A stretch of 64,000 bases of DNA, from NCBI GenBank assembly GCA_965250115.1, contig CBDFNJ010000002.1, forward strand, positions 1,302,001 through 1,366,000, written 5' to 3'. The stretch comes from CBDFHB01 sp965250115. GTDB lineage: Bacteria > Acidobacteriota > Vicinamibacteria > Marinacidobacterales > SMYC01. The position numbers and the translations under genes are program-made. Below the pieces are notes generated by a model, which was not told the origin of the DNA, searched no databases, and was given only the letters and a program-made list of their open reading frames with translations. Shown here piece after piece: positions 17,701-26,161 of this stretch (positions are counted from its first letter, which is position 1; every line of letters starts with the position of its first letter).

Positions 17701-17894
17701 CCGACTACCAGCCGACGGCGGGCGCCTACGAGCGGTTCGGCGACCTGAAACCGGAGCTCGAGGCTCTGAGCTCTCGGTTCCAAGAGATCGTCTCCTCGGA
17801 CCTGGCGGAGCTCAACCGTCTCGTGAGTGGACTCGCCCTGCCGCCGATTGTGCTGTTGAAGTCGGCCGCGACGGGCGAGGCGGAGTCGAACTAA
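14760..17894 (+). CDS. Exported Asp-box beta-propeller protein, sortilin/VPS10-like
   Basis: Secreted protein of 1044 residues. The start at 14760 gives a normal signal peptide (MRHTIWMGFLWLFAATLVSGQ). At least seven Asp-box repeats of the S-DGG-TW type (STDAGKTW, SSDGGETW, TDDGGESW, SFDGGDSW and others) indicate one or two seven-bladed propellers over residues 40-730. After that come a beta-sandwich-like region and a helical stretch (about 890-990, EEIEERMEKAGVEN). Such proteins are abundant in Acidobacteriota and are often labelled glycosyl hydrolases, but sialidase residues are not evident. Its end overlaps the convergent DUF4136 gene by four bases. Confidence 0.85.
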   Translation: MRHTIWMGFLWLFAATLVSGQGSQLDYEENAANLRVDPSLLDGLQYRSVGFSRGGRSTAVAGVPGQPLVYYFGGTGGGVWKTTDAGNNWENVTDGSFGVGSIGAIAVAPSDPNVVYVGTGSTCPRGNISVGDGIYKSTDAGKTWEHIGLRNAGQIGRIRVHPHDADLVYVAALGHLFGSNPERGVFRSTDGGTTWKNVHFISERTGVVDLAMDPTNPRILMAAAWRAERKPWAMISGSEGGGIYRSSDGGETWKKLEGGLPDGLVGRSSVSISQANGDRAWALLEAEGDKGGVYRTDDGGESWERLNGDANLRQRPWYYTHIYADPKDEDTVYAHNTRFYKSIDGGRTFDQQIQTPHGDNHNLWLNPNDPRIMINANDGGATVSFDGGDSWSTQNNQLTAQIYRVFVDDQWPYRIYASQQDNSTISVPSRARSSVAPDWYDVGGCESGHIAVDPRDPDLVYAGCYGGQITRIHRGTGERRQILHYPQLQLGQAARDLKYRFQWNAPIRLSPHDPDILYHASQVVHMSKDEGQSWTVISPDLTTNNPEHQDYAGGPITYDNTGVEVYDTVFAFEESPHTQGLMWAGTDDGRIHLSRNAGTSWSEITPAAMPEGGTVNVIELSAHDAGRAFVAVYRYRENDFRPYIFRTDDYGASWELLTDGANGVPNTHFVRAIREDPDRKGLLYAGTEFGMYVSFDDGRHWQPFQLNLPVAPITDLRVHRKDLVVSTQGRSLWVLDDLSPLHQITDEVTTASAWLFAPRAAYRGASLGDATFTYYLPDETDDALKLEILDGSGKVLRTFVSGEDEGEDDAPALPAKAGVNRFQWDLREEAPEIPEGVVHWGQAPGMPVVPGRYQGRLSRGDWTETRPFDVLADPRSSTTIAQLREQYDFGKRIASDIDALFETLTNLRDVRRQSEEIEERMEKAGVENAEVSRAMKALNEKLVELEEGTTQVKSKSSQDPINFPPRIDNQLTNLYQYVVNADYQPTAGAYERFGDLKPELEALSSRFQEIVSSDLAELNRLVSGLALPPIVLLKSAATGEAESN

Positions 17895-18400
17895 TCCTCA
17901 TTTTTTTTCGGGGGGAAGTTCGCGAACATTCGCGTCAAAACGTCGCGGACTGTCCTGCGGTCTTTATTGCGATCGTCCGTAATCGTGGCGGTGGCGTAGG
18001 CGCGCCAGACGAGCTGATTCTCCTCGGCGTCGACGAGATCGATGACCAGGGTGCCAGCGACGTGGCTATTGACCGTCACGGCACGCGTATCCTGCCAGTC
18101 CCGACGGTAGCCACCGCTCACCTCGAAGGATTCCTCCGCCGCCGCGTGATAGACGACGTAGAGGTCGGGATCGGCCACCTCCTTGAAGATGCCGTTGACC
18201 CCGAGCTGATCGTCGACGGCCTGAACGATCATTTGGTTCGCTTCGTCGTCGACCGCCCTCGTGCCTTTGAGCCATTGGTACGTCCGATATTTCGAGAAAT
18301 CCGTCGCGCGCTCCCAGCTCACGCGTACCGTGGGCTTGTCCGCAGCGGTCGCCACCGTGGCGAGTGCGAGAGCTACGATGGCGTGTCGTAGAATCATCAT
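17891..18400 (-). CDS. Exported DUF4136 protein
   Basis: A 169-residue periplasmic protein with signal peptide MMILRHAIVALALATVATA. The mature part has the DUF4136 pattern: DFSKYRTYQW near the start, DLYVVYHAAAEE in the middle, then GTLVIDLVDAEENQLVWRAYATATI and a C-terminal MFANFPP. Function unknown. It is divergent from the NFACT-R gene, with a 17-bp gap. Confidence 0.82.
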   Translation of the reverse strand: MMILRHAIVALALATVATAADKPTVRVSWERATDFSKYRTYQWLKGTRAVDDEANQMIVQAVDDQLGVNGIFKEVADPDLYVVYHAAAEESFEVSGGYRRDWQDTRAVTVNSHVAGTLVIDLVDAEENQLVWRAYATATITDDRNKDRRTVRDVLTRMFANFPPKKNED

Positions 18401-18417
18401 CGCAGGGATTATATAGC

Positions 18418-18807
18418 GTGATACCGAATATCGACGACGTCGCCAAACGATTTACATCTCCGGACGGCATGGAGGTCTTCGTTGGGCGCAGCGCTTCCGA
18501 CAACGACGTCCTGACGTTCAAGATCGCGGCGCAGGGCGATTTCTGGCTTCACGTGTCGGGCGAGTCCGGATCGCACGTCGTCGTGCGGAATCCGGAGAAC
18601 CTGGAAAGCATGCCGCGCGACACGCTCCGGTTCGTGGCTGCTCTGGCGGCTCGCCACTCGAAGGCCAAAAACGCCGGACGAGTGGCTGTTCACGTCGCGA
18701 GAGTCAAGGACGTGAAGAAGACTCGCGGCGCCCCGCCGGGGGAAGTTTCTCTGAAGCGTTTTCGTAGCGTGAAGGTGTCGCCCGGCGAGCTTTCTAGCGA
18801 GGGCTGA
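18418..18807 (+). CDS. Stand-alone NFACT-R (DUF814) RNA-binding domain protein
   Basis: A 129-residue protein that is essentially only the NFACT-R domain: GMEVFVGRSASDND, then GDFWLHVSGESGSHVVVRNP, AALAARHSKAKNAGRVAVHVARVKDVKKTRGAPPGEV. In RqcH/Rqc2/FbpA this domain sits at the C-terminus and contacts RNA in ribosome quality control; here the NFACT-N and coiled-coil parts are absent. The start is the GTG at 18418. A longer frame from 18364 would run into the divergent DUF4136 gene. The tail overlaps the convergent DUF4230 gene by 14 bases. Confidence 0.85.
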   Translation: MIPNIDDVAKRFTSPDGMEVFVGRSASDNDVLTFKIAAQGDFWLHVSGESGSHVVVRNPENLESMPRDTLRFVAALAARHSKAKNAGRVAVHVARVKDVKKTRGAPPGEVSLKRFRSVKVSPGELSSEG

Positions 18808-19513
18808 GGGAACGCGGCCGGCTTTCCTCGCAGGTTTCGTCGGCGAAGACCACCTCGACCCGATAGGAGTCGCCGTCCTCGTATTGGGCCAAGAGCCAGT
18901 TGCGGATGAACTCCTCTGTTTTTTTGCGGCCGACTTCTCTCACGAGTGCGATATTTTCTCTCGCCCGGGACTTCGCGAGCCCGCTGAGACCTCGGCTCAG
19001 GTTCTGGAGCGCTTCGTCTTCGTCACGCAGAAGACTTCCGGAAGAGACTTCGTAGCGAATCTCGGAAACGTCGATCGCGGGCGAATTGTAGCGGATCTCG
19101 GGCGTGCGCACCGTCACGGCGCCGTCCTCGAGCGTGAGCTCCCAGGTCTCGTTGAGGTCGAGATAGTAGGTGTACTCCACCGGCGCCCGCGCGCGGACGA
19201 CGACGTCGGGGAGCTCGAGCTGACCCCAGAGGACGGTGGCGCTGTCGGTGCGTTCGAAGATTTCCATCTCAGTGAGCGTGGCGAACTGTAGATAGTTCTC
19301 GCCGCTCACCTCGGCCGCATAGCTGATGAAGCGCGTCGTCACGGTTCCGGAACGGAAAGCTCAAGCGAGAGAGGTCCCTTCCTCAATGAGATCGAGCGGC
19401 AGGCTGCGTGTCTGATGGAAGACGAAAGCGGCAAGTCCGAATGCGGCAAGCCCTAAAACCGTGACGACGAGGGGCCATCGCGATTGGACCTTGGGCTCGG
19501 GCTCCGGCTCCAT
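18794..19513 (-). pseudogene. DUF4230-like membrane-anchored protein interrupted by in-frame TGA
   Basis: Two parts lie in the same frame. The ATG at 19513 opens a 50-residue piece with one membrane helix (PLVVTVLGLAAFGLAAFVF), ending at a TGA (19361-19363). The frame then stays open to 18794 and encodes VTTRFISYAAEVSG, NYLQFATLTEMEIFERTDS and a C-terminal helix with VREVGRKKTEEFIRNWL, as in DUF4230 proteins. An arginine codon (CGA) changed to TGA would restore one 239-residue anchored protein. Alternatively the downstream part starts on its own at the GTG at 19342, but it would then lack its anchor. Confidence 0.6.
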
Positions 19514-19575
19514 CCCACCATTGTAGCAGCGGCTTTGTAAGACTCGGGGAGCTTGGGTTAGGCTCGACCCAGATC

Positions 19576-21147
19576 ATGTCGAAACGCGTGAGGATTTGGC
19601 CGGCGCTCGCGATCGTGGCGGTTCTGGCTCTGCTTCTTGCTTTCACGTGGCTTTGGAGCTCGGACAGCAGCGAGCAGATTCGCCAATCGAAAGTGCTTCG
19701 CTCGGCGTCGGTCTTGGCGCTCGGGGCGATTCTGCTCGTTCTCTGGGCGACGATGTTCTCCCGTCTTCCCCTCTGGATGCGTGCGTCGATGGTTGGTGGG
19801 TTTCTCCTCGTGATCGCCGGGTTTCTCGGCCTGTTTCGCTATCGCGGCGTCAGTGGCGATCTCGTCCCGCAGTTCGATCCACGCTTTCGGGCTCGGACCA
19901 TGAATCTGCCGGATGTCGACCCGAAGTCGCTTCCCGCCGCTGCGAGCTACCCACAGTTCCTGGGCCCGGATCGGAACGCGGTGCTCGACGGTCCCCGCCT
20001 CGCGCGAGACTGGGCCAGGGACCCGCCGAAGGTGTTGTGGCGGCGGCCGGTCGGGCGTGGATGGTCGGGTTTTGCGGTCTCGGGGACGAGCGCCGTGACC
20101 CAGGAGCAGCATAGCGCCGAAGAGCGTGTGGTGAGCTATGAGCTCTCGAGCGGTCGCGCGCAGTGGGCCTCCCGCGAAGTAGCGCACTACACGAACGCTC
20201 TCGCCGGCGAGGGTCCGCGCGCGACTCCCACGATCGCCGAGGGCAAGATCTATGCGATGGGTGGCACTGGCCTCCTCACTGTGCTCGATCTCGAAAGCGG
20301 CGAGCTCGTTTGGAAACGCGACGTGCTCCGGGACGCCGAGGCCAAGCTTCAGGTCTGGGGCAAGAGCGACTCGCCGCTCGTCGTGGGTGACAGGGTAATC
20401 GTGCAGGCCGGAGAAGGGCGAGGGACATCTCTCGTGGCTTACCATGCGACGGATGGCTCCCTCGCGTGGATGTCCGGCACGGCAGGCGCCGCCTACGCCT
20501 CTCCGATGCTTTTGACTCTTGCGGGGGTCGAGCAGGTAGTGTCGTTCAATCATTCGAGCGTTTCTGGCCACGACCCGTCGGACGGACGGCGGCTCTGGGA
20601 AGAGACCTGGTCTGCGAGCCAACCCAACGTGTCGCAACCTCTCCTGATTCCCGCGGACCGGCTTCTCGTTTCGGCCGGCTATGGCGTTGGAAGCAAGCTC
20701 ATTCGGATCGTGAGCTTGCGAGACGGACGACTCGAGGCCGAGCTCGTTTGGGAAAGCCTTCGGCTCAAGGCAAAATTCGCGAATCTTGTTTACCACGATG
20801 GATTCGTCTACGGTCTCGACGACGGCATTCTGGTTTGTCTCGATCCGGAAAACGGTCGTCGGCGTTGGAAAGGCGGTCGTTATGGGCACGGGCAGGTGAT
20901 TCTCGTGGGAGAGCTGCTTCTCGTTCAAACCGAGCACGGGGAGATCGTCCTCGTGAATCCGATTCCAGGGAGACTCGAGGAGCTGACGAGGTTCCGGATC
21001 ATGGACGCGAAGATTTGGAACCCTCCCGCGCTGGCGGGACACTATCTGCTCGTACGCAACGACGAGGAGGCGGCTCTGGTTGATCTGCCGCTCGAGGAGG
21101 CGTCAGCCCGGGCCTATGGTAGGATGCGCCGACTTCCCGGGAGGTGA
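19576..21147 (+). CDS. Membrane-anchored PQQ-like beta-propeller protein
   Basis: A 523-residue protein with three N-terminal membrane helices (about residues 8-25, 46-62, 70-90). A PQQ/BamB-type eight-bladed propeller follows, with repeats such as GKIYAMGGTGLLTVLDLESGELVWK, HDGFVYGLDDGILVCLDPENG and a final LVRNDEEAALVDL. These folds either bind PQQ or act as scaffolds. No dehydrogenase cofactor site is obvious, so a scaffold role is more likely. yggT follows after 9 bases. Confidence 0.8.
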   Translation: MSKRVRIWPALAIVAVLALLLAFTWLWSSDSSEQIRQSKVLRSASVLALGAILLVLWATMFSRLPLWMRASMVGGFLLVIAGFLGLFRYRGVSGDLVPQFDPRFRARTMNLPDVDPKSLPAAASYPQFLGPDRNAVLDGPRLARDWARDPPKVLWRRPVGRGWSGFAVSGTSAVTQEQHSAEERVVSYELSSGRAQWASREVAHYTNALAGEGPRATPTIAEGKIYAMGGTGLLTVLDLESGELVWKRDVLRDAEAKLQVWGKSDSPLVVGDRVIVQAGEGRGTSLVAYHATDGSLAWMSGTAGAAYASPMLLTLAGVEQVVSFNHSSVSGHDPSDGRRLWEETWSASQPNVSQPLLIPADRLLVSAGYGVGSKLIRIVSLRDGRLEAELVWESLRLKAKFANLVYHDGFVYGLDDGILVCLDPENGRRRWKGGRYGHGQVILVGELLLVQTEHGEIVLVNPIPGRLEELTRFRIMDAKIWNPPALAGHYLLVRNDEEAALVDLPLEEASARAYGRMRRLPGR

Positions 21148-21156
21148 GAGGGCAGC

Positions 21157-21393
21157 GTGGCACCAGGAGCGTTCTTCGGACAACTCATCGACTACTACAC
21201 GGTGGTCGTTTTCATCGCGGTCATCATCAGCTGGTTGCAGCTTCCGCCCGATAACCCCGTCGTCCGTTTCACGAGGATGGCAACGGAGCCGCTGCTCGTT
21301 CCGATTCGGAAGCTCGTCCCCGCCACGGGCGGGCTCGATTTCTCTCCGATGATCCTCCTGATTCTGCTTCGGGTCGTGAGGGGAATGCTCTAG
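21157..21393 (+). CDS. YggT-family membrane protein
   Basis: Short inner-membrane protein of 78 residues with two hydrophobic segments. It carries the family signature (IAVIISWLQLPPDNPVVRF and RMATEPLLVPIRKLVP, then DFSPMILLILLRVVRGML). The GTG start is supported by a GGGAGGTGAGAGGG purine run upstream. Some family members relate to osmotic tolerance or cell division; nothing here fixes a role. Confidence 0.85.
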   Translation: MAPGAFFGQLIDYYTVVVFIAVIISWLQLPPDNPVVRFTRMATEPLLVPIRKLVPATGGLDFSPMILLILLRVVRGML

Positions 21394-21446
21394 CAGGGTA
21401 GCTGGGCAGCGGATGGCGCCGTGGGCGGCCGAGCTATACTTCGATC

Positions 21447-22318
21447 ATGGCCCAACCGAGCCGCCGCCTCCACCACAACGCCCCTGGAGAGTTCTTCGTC
21501 GATGGGAGCTGCATCGACTGCGATACATGCCGCTGGATGGCCCCTCGGACTTTCGTCCAGCGAGAGGGGCAGGCGAGTGTTCACGCGCCGCCGACGAGCA
21601 AAGCTCTCCGTCTGCGTGCGGCCATGGCGCTCGTGTCCTGTCCGACCGGTTCCATCGGCACGACGACAAAAATCGACCTGTCCGACGCGCTCAAGTCTTT
21701 GCCCGATCGGATCGAAACGAACGTCTATCATTGCGGCTATCACAGCGATTCGAGTTTCGGAGCCGCGAGCTACCTGATCGTGCGGCCCGGGGGCAACATT
21801 CTCGTCGACTCGCCACGCTTCACGCGCCCTCCGGTGAGGCGGCTCGAAGAGCTCGGAGGGGTCCGGAGGCTATTCCTCACGCACAAGGACGACGTGGCCG
21901 ACCATCGCAAGTTCCGGGAGCATTTCGAGTGCGACCGAGTGCTTCACGTCCGCGATGTCGGCGCAGGCACCCGTGACGTCGAGACTCCCCTCGAGGGTGA
22001 GGAGGCGATTTCTCTCGACCGAGGGCTCACCGCCATTCCGACCCCCGGACATACTGCGGGCTCCTGCTGCCTTCTCTACAACGATAGATTTCTATTCACG
22101 GGGGACCACCTTGCGTGGAGCGAAAGTCGCGGGCACGTTTATGGGTTCAAGGGCGCCTCTGTTGGTACGACTGGCGTCAAGTCGTCACTTCGGCCGAAAA
22201 ACTGCTGAGCTACGAGTTCGAGTGGGGTCTTCCGGGTCACGGACGCCGCTGCCATTTCGATCGCGAGAGAATGCCGTCGGAAATGGCTCGTGCCGTCGAG
22301 TGGATGCGTGCCGCCTAG
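21447..22318 (+). pseudogene. Ferredoxin-metallo-beta-lactamase fusion with frameshift
   Basis: The N-terminal about 80 residues have a ferredoxin-like cluster motif (CIDCDTC and a later SCPTGSI). A metallo-beta-lactamase fold follows with LTHKDDVADH, PTPGHTAGS and FTGDHLAW. The frame then reads out of register and stops at 22208. The expected ending (CWYDWRQVVTSAEKLLSYEFEWGLPGHGRR) continues in the -1 frame to 22318. One base is missing near 22155-22165. This could be a real inactivating mutation or an assembly error. The reaction is unknown. Confidence 0.82.
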
Positions 22319-22461
22319 TACGACCTTGTCAGCTTTCTCATGGGGTGCCAGCATCATCGGCGGCTAGCCTCGTTTCGAATTGTCGAAGCCTGGCCCCTCT
22401 TGCGTTGGCGAGTACGGGCACGAGAGAATCGCCGCGTGGCCACGGCCACCCGGAGGAGACA

Positions 22462-25023
22462 ATGCGCTTTCGTTCGTTCGCCTGGACCCAGACAACCTTC
22501 GTTCTCGGCCTCGCTCTTTTTACCGCGCCGTTCGCGGCATCGCAGGAGGAGCGCGGCTACATGCTCCCCCCTGAGCCCGTCCGCGAGCTCTTCGAGCGCG
22601 ACAAGAGCTACGCGACGCTCGACTATCCCAGTGCGGACGGCACGCACTTCGTCGTGCCGCTCACGAACGAGCTCTCCACTCTCGAGCGGATGGGACGAAA
22701 GACACTACGGCTCGCGATGCTCGAGATTCGCCCCGACGTCCACAGGGAGTGGCGACTCGACACCTTCGGTGCCCACGGCTACCGGCTCTATTCGCTGAAC
22801 GCGAGGCAGTTCAAAGACATCGCGGTTCCCGCTGGCGTTTACGTTAGCGACGCGATGTTCTCCCCCGACGGCAAAAGGCTGGCATTTCTCGCCCACCTCT
22901 CCGAGCGCAGCGAGGTCTGGATGGCGAATGTGGCGACGGGCAAGGCGAGCTCCGTTTCCAGCGCGCCCGTCATGGCGACGCTGGCGGCGCGCCCCGAGTC
23001 CGGTCGCGCGTCCAACGCCCCGTCTCGCCTTTTGCAGTGGACCCCCGAGGGGACCCTGCTCACGCTTCTCGTACCGGAGGAGCCGGGCCCCGCGCCGGAA
23101 AGATCCCTTCCCACCAGCCCCGTGATCCGGACGACGCGTGACGAGCCGACGCCCAACCCCACGTACCCCTTCCTCATCGAGGACGAGACCGACGCCGAGC
23201 TTTTCGTCTATCACACGACAAGCCAAATCGCGGAGCTCGCGCCCGGAAACGAACCCCGGCGGCTGGGAGAAGCCGGCATGTACCTGGAAATTTCTCTGAG
23301 CCCGGACGGGAAACACATCCTCGTTGAACGTATCGTCGAGCCCCTCTCCTACATCACTGGGTTCAGCCGGTTCGCGACGCGACTGGAGGTCCTCGATCGT
23401 GGCGGTCGCGTCGTCTCCACCCTACGCGAGATGCCGCTGCGCGAGGCGCAGGAGCGGGGCTCGAACGGTCCCGAGGCGAAGCTTCCACGCGATGTTCGCT
23501 GGCGCCCCGACGGCAGGGGCCTGGCATTTCTCTGGCGCGACGAGGCAGAGGAAGAAGGGGAGGACGCCAACGACGAGGCCGAGAACGATGTCGATCGGGT
23601 CGACCGGATCCTGCTGCTCGAGGCTCCCTTCGCCATCGAGAACGCCCGCGCCCTCGTCGCGACCGCGGACGGGGAGAAAGAGAGCTTTTCCGACGTGCAC
23701 TACGCTCTCGACGGCTCTCTGGCCGTGGCGACGATTACCAGTGACGGGAAGGCGCGCATCGTCGCCTACGACCTCCGGGAGGAGCGTCCCAAAGAAATTC
23801 TGCTCGCAGCCGAGCACGACCCCGACGACCCACTCGTGCTCCCCGGCGAGGTCCTCACCGGGAGCTCCTCCAACGGAACACCGCACGTGCTGCTCTCGAC
23901 CCGTGGGCATCCATATTTAATGGGCCCCGGCTATCAGGAGGATTTGGAGCCGCAGCCCTTCATCGATCGCGTCGATATCACGAGCGGTACCAAGCAGCGC
24001 CTCTTCGAAGGAAGGAAAGGTCAACTCGAGCAGCCTCTCGTTCCCCTGGACGCGGATCTTTCGCGCCTTCTCGTCGGCCGCGAATCCAAATCGGATTTTC
24101 CCGATACCTTTCTCGTCGCCGACGGCCGGGAGGAGAACCTGACGGGCAACCGCGACCCCTTTCCGGAAATCACCGCCGCCCAGCGAGTCGACTTCACCTT
24201 TACCCGCCGCGACGGGCTCGAGGTTCAGGGGCGCATCTCGCTTCCGGTCGGCTACCGCGAGGGCACGCGCGTACCCGCCGTGATCTGGACCTACCCCCGC
24301 GAGTACTCATCGGAAGAGGCGTATCGAAATGCGGCCGTTCGCCGCCGCAACAACAACGCTTTCACCCAACTCAGCTACCTGCGGTGGTCCGACATCTGGC
24401 TGTCGCAGGGCTACGCGCTCGTATATCCCGACGTACCCATCATCCGGAAGGACCGCACCTACAACGACAACTTCATCCAGCATCTGGTGGACACGCTCTA
24501 CGCCGCCATCCGAAAAATCGACGCGCTCGGTTATGTCGACATCGATCGCATCGGCCACGGTGGGCACAGCTACGGCGCCTTCGCCACCGCAAACCTTCTT
24601 GCCCACACGCCGTTCTTCAAGGCGGGCATCGCTGGCGCCGGTGCCTACAACCGCACGCTCACGCCGATTGGGTTTCAGAACGAGCGCCGCTTGCTGTGGG
24701 AGCATCCGCATCTCTACATGGAGATGTCGCCTTTTTTCAACGCCGACCACATCGACACTCCGCTCCTCATGTACCACGGCATGGAGGACAACGTCACCGG
24801 GACGTTTCCCATCCAGTCGGAGCGGATGATGCAGGCCCTCACCGGTCTCGGCAAGACGGCGGTCCTGTACATGTACCCCTTCGAGTCCCACGGCCCGAGT
24901 GCCAAAGAAACGTATCTGGATCTCTGGGCGCGCTGGCTCGCATGGTTCGACCGCTACGTGAAGGGGAATGACGAGGCCACGCCTCCACCTACCGAGAGCG
25001 AGTCAGGGAAAGGCGCGCCTTAG
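22462..25023 (+). CDS. S9-family serine peptidase, exported
   Basis: An 853-residue prolyl-oligopeptidase-fold peptidase with a signal peptide (TTFVLGLALFTAPFAAS). The start at 22462 is preceded by GGAGGAGAC; the frame is open further upstream but only by chance over the neighbouring gene. Residues 30-550 form a WD40-like propeller. The catalytic alpha/beta-hydrolase domain follows, with Ser703 in GGHSYGAF, Asp776 in GMEDNV and His810 in ESHG. It resembles the glutamyl-endopeptidase-like S9 branch. It is probably periplasmic. Confidence 0.9.
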   Translation: MRFRSFAWTQTTFVLGLALFTAPFAASQEERGYMLPPEPVRELFERDKSYATLDYPSADGTHFVVPLTNELSTLERMGRKTLRLAMLEIRPDVHREWRLDTFGAHGYRLYSLNARQFKDIAVPAGVYVSDAMFSPDGKRLAFLAHLSERSEVWMANVATGKASSVSSAPVMATLAARPESGRASNAPSRLLQWTPEGTLLTLLVPEEPGPAPERSLPTSPVIRTTRDEPTPNPTYPFLIEDETDAELFVYHTTSQIAELAPGNEPRRLGEAGMYLEISLSPDGKHILVERIVEPLSYITGFSRFATRLEVLDRGGRVVSTLREMPLREAQERGSNGPEAKLPRDVRWRPDGRGLAFLWRDEAEEEGEDANDEAENDVDRVDRILLLEAPFAIENARALVATADGEKESFSDVHYALDGSLAVATITSDGKARIVAYDLREERPKEILLAAEHDPDDPLVLPGEVLTGSSSNGTPHVLLSTRGHPYLMGPGYQEDLEPQPFIDRVDITSGTKQRLFEGRKGQLEQPLVPLDADLSRLLVGRESKSDFPDTFLVADGREENLTGNRDPFPEITAAQRVDFTFTRRDGLEVQGRISLPVGYREGTRVPAVIWTYPREYSSEEAYRNAAVRRRNNNAFTQLSYLRWSDIWLSQGYALVYPDVPIIRKDRTYNDNFIQHLVDTLYAAIRKIDALGYVDIDRIGHGGHSYGAFATANLLAHTPFFKAGIAGAGAYNRTLTPIGFQNERRLLWEHPHLYMEMSPFFNADHIDTPLLMYHGMEDNVTGTFPIQSERMMQALTGLGKTAVLYMYPFESHGPSAKETYLDLWARWLAWFDRYVKGNDEATPPPTESESGKGAP

Positions 25024-25037
25024 ACTTTGCCTAACGA

Positions 25038-25887
25038 CTAGTGCCTGAGGATCTTCACCGTCGTCATCACGTCGCCCTCCAGGATGCGGTCCACGGTGTC
25101 CATCCCCAGAACGACTCGCGCGAAGACCGTATAGTCGTGGTCGAGACGGTAGTTGTCGACGAGATTGATGAAGATCTGGCTGTCGCCGGTGTCGCGTCCG
25201 CGCGTCGAGATGCCAAGCGTGCCGCGGGCGTGAGACACCGTCCCGACTTCGTCTCGAATGTAGCGAGCCGTTCCCACGTATTCGTTCGCGCCCGGGCTTC
25301 CGCCTTGAAGCACGAAATTGGGAACGACGCGGTGGAAGGTGAGCCCGTCGTAGTAGCCTGCTTCGGCGAGGCGAGCGAACTGGGCCGCGGTCAGCGGCGC
25401 GTCTTCGGGTAGAAGCTCGATGAGGAAGCTGCCCGCTTCCTTCATTTCGATTCGGGCGCGCGCCCCTGTGAGGCCGCGAACATAGTCCTCTGGGGGAAGG
25501 GCTTCCGGCGCGAAGCCTAGCGTTGTGGCCTCCAAGGAGACGATGGAGGCGGCGAGCTCGGCGATGGCTGGATCGAAGTCGCTCGCAAGTGGTTTGAGCT
25601 CGTCAAACCCGCGCGCACCGCCGTGCTTGCCGATGAGCTCGATCAGTCTCCGTCTCGGATCCCTCGAGGTCGCCACTGGATGCGAAGGGAAGAACGTGAA
25701 CGTCGAGCTCGGAGCGCTCGAACCGCCCGAGGGCGCGGATGGCCTGCCTTTGAACGAGTGGACTGGAGTTCGAAAGCGCCGCGACCAGGGGCGCGGCATC
25801 CCCGCGTGCGTCCTCGACGCGCAGCAGGTCGTAGTCAAGGCGAAATTGAAGAATGACTACGAGGGCGACGACGCCTCGGGTCAGCAC
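25038..25887 (-). pseudogene. HEAT-repeat cyclophilin-type peptidyl-prolyl isomerase with frameshift
   Basis: The 3' part encodes a full cyclophilin domain: GYYDGLTFHRVVPNFVLQGG, GTLGISTRGRDTGDSQIFINL and FARVVLGMDTVDRI. The 5' part (GTG at 25887) has an N-terminal hydrophobic segment and a HEAT-like VAALSNSSPLVQRQAIRALG, but it lies in another frame. Removing one base near 25660-25690 joins ...LPFASSG to DPRRRLIELIGKHG. As read, only an N-terminally truncated isomerase could be made. It may be a real lesion or an assembly error. Confidence 0.8.
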
Positions 25888-25922
25888 GGCGTGACGATAC
25901 CACAGTCTTCGAGCGCTCGATT

Positions 25923-26138
25923 GTGACGGGTGAGGTGGTCGAAGCTTACGACTTCACACCGTTCAGAAAGATCATCGACATAGGTGGTGGACACTGGAAC
26001 GACGAGTACTGCAGGAAGATCCTCGGGAATATCGCGGGAGTGATGGACCCCTCGGGCAAAGTCCTGGTGATCGAAATGGTGATGCCGGAGAGGCCCGAGC
26101 CGCATCCGGCGAAGTTCTTGAACTTGGAGTTGATATGA
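25923..26138 (+). pseudogene. O-methyltransferase remnant with internal deletion
   Basis: Seventy-one codons resembling the C-terminal part of plant/bacterial small-molecule O-methyltransferases. The SAM-binding IIDIGGGH is followed directly by WNDEYCRKILGNIAGVM, and ends VLVIEMVMPERPEPHPAKFLNLELI. In intact members about 60 residues lie between the GGGH and the HDW-DE motif. That piece and the rest of the protein are missing, so this is a decayed fragment. Confidence 0.75.
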
Positions 26139-26161
26139 TAATATCATTCCGATAAGATCAT
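26137..26161 (+). promoter_or_regulatory. Candidate operator: tandem GATAAnATCAT repeats
   Basis: GATAATATCAT (26137-26147) and GATAAGATCAT (26151-26161) are direct repeats, identical in 10 of 11 bases and spaced 14 bp start to start. The second overlaps the ATG of the XRE-type regulator. The first also contains the small inverted repeat ATGAT-AAT-ATCAT. The AT-rich patch stands out from its surroundings. Binding by the regulator itself is an inference. Confidence 0.5.

Noticed and set aside
21955..22461. N-terminal extension of the S9 peptidase
   Set aside because: The frame is open by chance over the metallo-beta-lactamase gene; a clear signal peptide and ribosome site start at 22462.
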